This document shows positions 6,272-9,710 of a stretch of 9,710 nucleotides of DNA, one piece after another. Source of the DNA: an uncultured Gammaproteobacteria bacterium (GTDB lineage Bacteria > Pseudomonadota > Gammaproteobacteria > GCA-2729495). Below the pieces are notes generated by a model. The model had not been told where the DNA came from and did not search any database. It worked only from the letters and a program-made list of their open reading frames with translations. The position numbers were made by a program, and so were the translations under genes. The stretch covers positions 10,102 through 19,811 of the forward strand of contig CAMYJV010000105.1 in assembly GCA_947258805.1 (NCBI GenBank), given 5' to 3'. Position 1 is the first letter of the stretch, and every line of letters starts with the position of its first letter.

Positions 6272-7633
6272 GTGGCAACTTCGGAATCCGGCACGGCCGC
6301 GGCCAAGGGCATTTCGTCCGGCCGCGGCGAGGGGCTGCGCTTCGGGCCGCTGACGATGAACCCGGGCGTTCGCCCGAAACACCTGTTTGCGCTCTACTTC
6401 GCCTCCTTCTTTGGCATTGCGTCCATGAGTTTCATCAACACGAGCCAGCCCTACGTGTTGACCGAGATCATGAATATCCCTCTCGCGGAACAGGGCGTGC
6501 TGTCCGGACAGCTGACCGTTGCGCAGGAAATCATGCTGCTGATCCTCCTCGGGCCGGTAGGCGCGCTGTCAGATAAATTCGGCCGCAAACCCATCTACGT
6601 GTCGGCATTCCTGCTCCTTGGCCTTGCCTACTTCCTGTATCCGCTGGCCGGCACGCTGCTGAGCCTGTTCATGTTCAGGCTGATCTTTGCCGCGGGCGTA
6701 TCGGCGAATTCCGTGATGCTGCCAGCGGTAGCCAACGATTACACGCAGGAACACTGCCGGGCGAAAATGATTGCGTCCTGCTTTATCTTCAACGGCCTGG
6801 GCCTGGTCGTGCTGATTTCCCTGCTGCGGGGCTTGCCCGTGCGGTTCGCCGAAGGCGGGCTGGACCCGGTGACCGCCGGCCAGTATTGGCTGTGGACCGT
6901 GACCGTGCTGTGCCTGGTGGTCGCCGTCGTGCTGGCCCTGTTCCTGAAGCCAGGCGCGCCGCAGCAGCTGACGAAACGCGAGCCTCTCCTGGCCACATTT
7001 CGCGTCGGCCTGAAGGCTGCGCGCAGCGGCCGGATCCTGCTGTCCTACGCGGCCGCCAGTGTCTCGCGCGGCGACCTGTCGGTGATGAGCACCTTCTTCA
7101 CCCTGTGGCTGACACAGGTCGGCATCGAACAGGGCCTCAGTACCGCCGAGGCCAGCAAGACCGCGCTGACTTTCTATGTGGTTGTGCAGGGTTTCGCGCT
7201 GCCCTGGGCGCCCATCGCAGGCTTCATCCTGGACCGGATCGATCGCGTGGTCGGGCTGGCCATGGCCATGGCCATCGGCTTCATCGGCTACGGGTCGCTG
7301 TACCTGATCGAAAACCCCATTGGCAACTGGATGTACCTGTGTGCTTTGCTGATCGGCATGGCAGAGATGACTGCAAACCTGTCCGCAACGTCGCTGATCG
7401 GCAAGGAAGCGCCTGAACGCGGGCGGGGTGCGGTGCTTGGCATGTGGACCTGGTTTGGTGCGCTGGGCATTCTCACCACAGCGGTGGTGGGCGGTTACCT
7501 GTTCGACAATGTCAGCCGGATCGGGCCGTTCATGTTCGTCGCGCTGGCTAATCTGGTCCTGTGCTTATTCGCGATCTTCCTGCTGGTCAGGGCTAAAAAT
7601 TCCGCGGCGCAGCCCAAGTCCGATATCGCCTGA
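6272..7633 (+). CDS. Major facilitator superfamily transporter
   Basis: Inner-membrane secondary transporter of 453 residues with twelve predicted helices in two halves and a soluble N-terminal tail of about 36 residues. The MFS signature between helices 2 and 3 is GALSDKFGRKP (97-107), with a weaker repeat GFILDRIDRVV (317-327) in the second half. A charged segment, NDYTQEHCRAK (155-165), follows helix 4. The family exchanges small molecules with protons or ions. Neither direction nor substrate can be read here. It starts at a GTG with a good GGAGG. The DUF1838 gene follows 74 bases downstream on the same strand and is probably co-transcribed. The neighbouring Tat-exported protein, SDR and lactonase-like protein suggest uptake or efflux of a catabolic substrate. 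Confidence 0.9.
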   Translation: MATSESGTAAAKGISSGRGEGLRFGPLTMNPGVRPKHLFALYFASFFGIASMSFINTSQPYVLTEIMNIPLAEQGVLSGQLTVAQEIMLLILLGPVGALSDKFGRKPIYVSAFLLLGLAYFLYPLAGTLLSLFMFRLIFAAGVSANSVMLPAVANDYTQEHCRAKMIASCFIFNGLGLVVLISLLRGLPVRFAEGGLDPVTAGQYWLWTVTVLCLVVAVVLALFLKPGAPQQLTKREPLLATFRVGLKAARSGRILLSYAAASVSRGDLSVMSTFFTLWLTQVGIEQGLSTAEASKTALTFYVVVQGFALPWAPIAGFILDRIDRVVGLAMAMAIGFIGYGSLYLIENPIGNWMYLCALLIGMAEMTANLSATSLIGKEAPERGRGAVLGMWTWFGALGILTTAVVGGYLFDNVSRIGPFMFVALANLVLCLFAIFLLVRAKNSAAQPKSDIA

Positions 7634-7656
7634 TCCGGACCCGCTTGCACCCTTGT

Positions 7657-7679
7657 GGCCGAAGCGCGAAGCTTGGGCC
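7657..7679 (+). other. Stem-loop between the MFS and DUF1838 genes
   Basis: GGCC-G-AAGC (7657-7665) pairs with GCTT-G-GGCC (7671-7679) around the loop GCGAA, with one internal G-G mismatch. This fills much of the 74-base gap. No T-run follows, so it is a poor intrinsic terminator. It may instead act in mRNA processing or stability between two co-transcribed genes. Confidence 0.35.
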
Positions 7680-7707
7680 GAGTCATCACCGTCTGGAGAC
7701 AACAAGA

Positions 7708-8706
7708 ATGCAGCAGGAACGCCGGGATTTTCTGACAGGTTTCGCGGGGGTTGGCGCGGCCGGGGCGATGGGCCTCGCGCTGAGCGCGATGGGCAAACAG
7801 GCGCACGCGAAGACCGACAGCGTGTCGAAGTTCGGCTATGGGCCGGCGGTGAAGGGCCCCTATTTAGACCTGACGACGGGCCGCGGCAATCAACTGGCCT
7901 ACGCCCGCCTCCAGAGCGACATTGATTTCGGCAAGCAGAAATACTTCTGGTTCCGCGGCTACGTGGCCGGCAACCGGCCGATGAAGAAGATCGACGACCT
8001 GATTGGCGCCCAGGGTTTCGGTGTGATTCGGCTGAACGAGCGCGACGACGGCGTGATCGAGCGCATGTGCCGCGAGATCATCCTGTACACGGATATCCGC
8101 AGCGGCGAAGTTCTGGAAGAGTGGGACAACCCTTACACGAACGAGACGGTCAAGGTCGTCCAGGTGGCCAATGACCCGTACAACTATACGATTGACCGGT
8201 ATTTCCCGCCGCCACCGGAATTCGGTGGCCTGAACAAGGAAAAGGCGCCGCCGAAAATCCCCTTCGTGCTGCCCTGGCGCCAGGACAACGACTGGCTGGA
8301 AATGGAACTGCACATCCACCTGGCCTACCCCAGCGCGCTGCAGCCGGACCAGTGGCCGCGCGAATCGTCGGGGCCCATCGTGCAGGTGTCCGAGATGTTC
8401 GCGCACCATGTGAAAGCCGACGATATGCAGAACCCGGATATCACCAGCCTGGATTATCGCGGCACGTGGAACCGGATCACGCCGTGGCTGCCGTGGATGC
8501 TGATGGGGCAGCAGCCTGGTCATTGCATGTACCAGTGCTTCATGGGTACCTGCGGTCACCCGAGCGAAGTGTTGTCGCGTTCGGCAGTGGACTACGCGGA
8601 GAAGAATTACGCGAAGTATTTCGACGCACCCACCAATATGTCGGGTGAGAGTTTGTCTAGTCTTGAGCGTTATGCGATGGAGCAGAAGCCGGCGCCAGTG
8701 CGGTAG
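7708..8706 (+). CDS. Tat-exported DUF1838 family protein
   Basis: 332-residue secreted protein of the uncharacterised DUF1838 family. The twin-arginine signal is clear: ERRDFLTG (4-11), a Gly/Ala-rich hydrophobic run and an AHA cleavage site at 32-34. Family-like segments are WDNPYTNETVKVVQVANDP (139-157), LAYPSALQPDQWPRESSGP (205-223) and TPWLPWMLMGQQPG (258-271). No catalytic residues are established for the family. Unusual here is a Cys/His cluster, GHCMYQCFMGTCGH (271-284), with C273, C277, C282, H272 and H284, which could bind a metal or form a disulfide. Tat export suits a protein that folds with a cofactor before export. GGAGA lies 8 bases before the ATG at 7708. It follows the MFS gene, and the SDR gene comes 202 bases later. 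The stop codon lies inside a REP-like element. Family assignment is good; function is unknown. Confidence 0.85.
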   Translation: MQQERRDFLTGFAGVGAAGAMGLALSAMGKQAHAKTDSVSKFGYGPAVKGPYLDLTTGRGNQLAYARLQSDIDFGKQKYFWFRGYVAGNRPMKKIDDLIGAQGFGVIRLNERDDGVIERMCREIILYTDIRSGEVLEEWDNPYTNETVKVVQVANDPYNYTIDRYFPPPPEFGGLNKEKAPPKIPFVLPWRQDNDWLEMELHIHLAYPSALQPDQWPRESSGPIVQVSEMFAHHVKADDMQNPDITSLDYRGTWNRITPWLPWMLMGQQPGHCMYQCFMGTCGHPSEVLSRSAVDYAEKNYAKYFDAPTNMSGESLSSLERYAMEQKPAPVR

Positions 8707-8724
8707 GAGCGGCTTTAGCCGCGA
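8703..8724 (+). repeat. REP-type palindromic element with GTAG head
   Basis: A GTAG head (8703-8706), GA, then the stem GCGGCT (8709-8714)/AGCCGC (8717-8722) and a closing GA. Read on the other strand it is the familiar GCGGCTAAAGCCGC...CTAC of gammaproteobacterial REP elements, which are moved by RAYT (REP-associated tyrosine transposase) enzymes. The TAG of the head is the stop codon of the DUF1838 gene. Only one full copy is visible in this window, so identification rests on recognition of the family. Confidence 0.7.
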
Positions 8725-8908
8725 TTTCTGCGGACGACCCGGCTTGGACGAAGAACCCTGGCCGGCCCGGCGGGCAATTGTGTCTTCCGGGCTAAACCTC
8801 CTTCGGACATCCCTGTCCTCAGTCGGATCGGCCCTCCGTCGCTCCCGCCATCCATGGCTCCGCTCCCCGAGCGGGGGCGAGGGGCGATTGGGGGCAGAGG
8901 ACACGTTG
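8707..8908. other. Palindrome-dense intergenic region between DUF1838 and SDR genes
   Basis: 202 bases with no convincing gene. After the REP element come an inverted repeat GCCCGG (8765-8770)/CCGGGC (8787-8792) and two short hairpins with a shared CATCC-N-TG core: GGACA-TCCC-TGTCC (8805-8818) and GCCA-TCCA-TGGC (8847-8858). A CCCC (8865-8868)/GGGG (8873-8876) stem follows. The base composition looks unlike the coding regions. The SDR gene's AGAGGA ribosome site (8896-8901) ends the region. I see no clear sigma-70 promoter, although the SDR gene may need one here. Confidence 0.6.
8805..8858. repeat. Pair of small hairpins with CATCC-N-TG core
   Basis: GGACA-TCCC-TGTCC at 8805-8818 and GCCA-TCCA-TGGC at 8847-8858 share the core CATCC(C/A)TG, with arms that differ in sequence but remain complementary. 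The pattern of a conserved loop with covarying arms resembles known dispersed intergenic repeats of GC-rich proteobacteria. Copy number elsewhere in the genome cannot be seen here. Confidence 0.45.
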
Positions 8909-9685
8909 ATGGCATTTTCGGTTAAGGGTTCCATTGCGCTGGTGACGGGGGCGAACCAGGGGATCGGGCTGGGCTTTGTCGAGGTGCTGCTCGCGCGGGG
9001 GGCGAAGAAGGTTTATGCGACGGCGCGGCGGGCAGAGACTTTGTCGGAACTGGGGGCATTGGATCGGGAGCGGGTTGCCAGCTTGCAGCTGGATGTCACT
9101 GACGATGCGCAGCGGCGGGCGGCGGTTGCGGTGGCGGACGATGTCACCTTGTTGATCAACAACGCCGGGATACCGGGCAGCCTGGTTGCCGAAGAGCGGC
9201 GGATGCTGGCCGCATCGTCGCTGGACGACGCCCGGCTGGTCATGGAGACGGACTGCTGGGCGCCGGTGGAGATGTGCCGGTTGTTTGCGCCGGTGATTAA
9301 GGCGAACGGTGGCGGGGCGATCTGCAACATTGTGTCCATTGGTGCCCTGTTTTGTTTGCCGGAGTTTTCCAGTTACAGCCTGGCGAAGGCGGCCTTCGCG
9401 ACGGCCACCGCCGGGATCCGGGCGGAGCTGGAACGCGACCCGGTGCTGGTGGCCGGGGTGTTTACGGCTGGGGTGAAGACGCGGATGTCGGCGAAGAACC
9501 TGGATCCGCAGTGCACGCCGGCCGAGCATGCGGAGCAGGTACTCGCGGCGCTGGAGGCGGGTGAGGAAGACATCTTTGCGGGCGACGGGGGGGAGGCACT
9601 GCGTGACCAGTTGCGGAAGGATCCTAAAGCCTTTGAGCGTCGGCTGATTGAGCGCTTTTATACGGATCCGCTGACGATGTCTTAG
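8909..9685 (+). CDS. Classical short-chain dehydrogenase/reductase (SDR)
   Basis: NAD(P)-dependent Rossmann-fold oxidoreductase of 258 residues, cytoplasmic. The cofactor motif TGANQGIG is at 13-20, with R40 and R41 after the second strand suggesting NADP(H) preference. D62 in LDV contacts adenine, NNAG is at 84-87, the catalytic S143 is in IVSIGA, and Y156-SLA-K160 is the active-site pair. The position that normally carries the fourth catalytic residue, Asn, reads METDCWA (112-118), with Asp115 in its place. The start at ATG 8909 gives the usual short N-terminus before TGANQGIG and has AGAGGA 7 bases upstream. The open frame extends upstream to 8645, but that part crosses a REP element and is not protein-like. 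The gene follows the DUF1838 gene on the same strand and may act in the same pathway. Substrate unknown. Confidence 0.9.
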   Translation: MAFSVKGSIALVTGANQGIGLGFVEVLLARGAKKVYATARRAETLSELGALDRERVASLQLDVTDDAQRRAAVAVADDVTLLINNAGIPGSLVAEERRMLAASSLDDARLVMETDCWAPVEMCRLFAPVIKANGGGAICNIVSIGALFCLPEFSSYSLAKAAFATATAGIRAELERDPVLVAGVFTAGVKTRMSAKNLDPQCTPAEHAEQVLAALEAGEEDIFAGDGGEALRDQLRKDPKAFERRLIERFYTDPLTMS

Positions 9686-9709
9686 GAGCTGCGGGCACCA
9701 GGTTGCGGC
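9683..9709 (+). repeat. Possible second REP-like hairpin at the SDR stop codon
   Basis: TAGGAGC (9683-9689) has the same head as the REP at 8704-8710, and again its TAG is the stop codon of the preceding gene. GCTGC (9688-9692) pairs with GCGGC (9705-9709), with one U-G wobble, around an 12-base loop. The element runs to the window edge and may be incomplete. It could equally serve as a terminator for the SDR gene. Confidence 0.35.
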
Positions 9710-9710
9710 C

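Noticed and set aside
8645..8908. In-frame upstream extension of the SDR protein
   Set aside because: It would add 88 residues encoded by the end of the DUF1838 gene, a REP palindrome and hairpins. ATG 8909 has a good ribosome site and gives a normal SDR N-terminus.
7864..8934. 356-codon antisense frame across the DUF1838 gene and the intergenic repeats
   Set aside because: It has no domain, runs through the REP element and the SDR start region, and is Arg/His-rich like other shadows here.
1..9710. CRISPR array, tRNA/rRNA, IS element or prophage genes
   Set aside because: No regularly spaced direct repeats, no cloverleaf-like or rRNA-like segments, and no transposase, integrase or phage structural motifs were found in either strand.

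Overview
The window is a visibly GC-rich stretch of bacterial chromosome, with tightly packed genes and codon-bias-driven antisense open frames. It most likely comes from a gammaproteobacterium. The reasons are a canonical CysB regulator beside a thioredoxin-type CysH, as seen in pseudomonads and relatives, and a GTAG-headed REP palindrome of the kind common in Xanthomonadales, Pseudomonas and similar groups. I cannot name a genus from the sequence alone.

Layout: (1) 38-1891, sulfur assimilation. cysB (+) converges on cysH (-). (2) 1892-2013, a divergent promoter region with a 16-base near-palindrome, GTTATCCCGGTATAAC, of LysR-box type. (3) 2014-4076, a two-gene overlapping operon: a HisC-fold PLP aminotransferase carrying a twin-arginine signal, then a ten-helix EamA/DMT permease whose ATG overlaps the aminotransferase stop codon. 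(4) 4114-4980, a divergent CtaB/CyoE-type UbiA prenyltransferase (heme O synthase-like). (5) 5011-6075 (-), a membrane-anchored paraoxonase/arylesterase-like six-bladed propeller. (6) 6076-6271, a second divergent promoter region with an AAACGTTT-centred dyad and a GC-rich inverted repeat in the leader of the next gene. (7) 6272-8706, an MFS transporter followed by a Tat-exported DUF1838 protein. (8) 8707-8908, an intergenic region full of small palindromes, starting with a REP element that contains the stop codon of the DUF1838 gene. (9) 8909-9685, a classical SDR oxidoreductase, whose stop codon also lies in a TAGGAGC hairpin at the window edge.

The first part is housekeeping: CysB senses the sulfur state and CysH reduces PAPS to sulfite. 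The second half looks like an accessory catabolic or detoxification set: an MFS importer or exporter, a periplasmic DUF1838 protein of unknown function, a short-chain dehydrogenase and a divergently transcribed lactonase/esterase-like protein. No substrate can be read from the sequence. The least described items are the Tat-exported aminotransferase coupled to a DMT permease, the MFS-DUF1838-SDR neighbourhood, and the two REP-like palindromes that provide stop codons. I see no phage, IS, CRISPR, tRNA or rRNA in the window.
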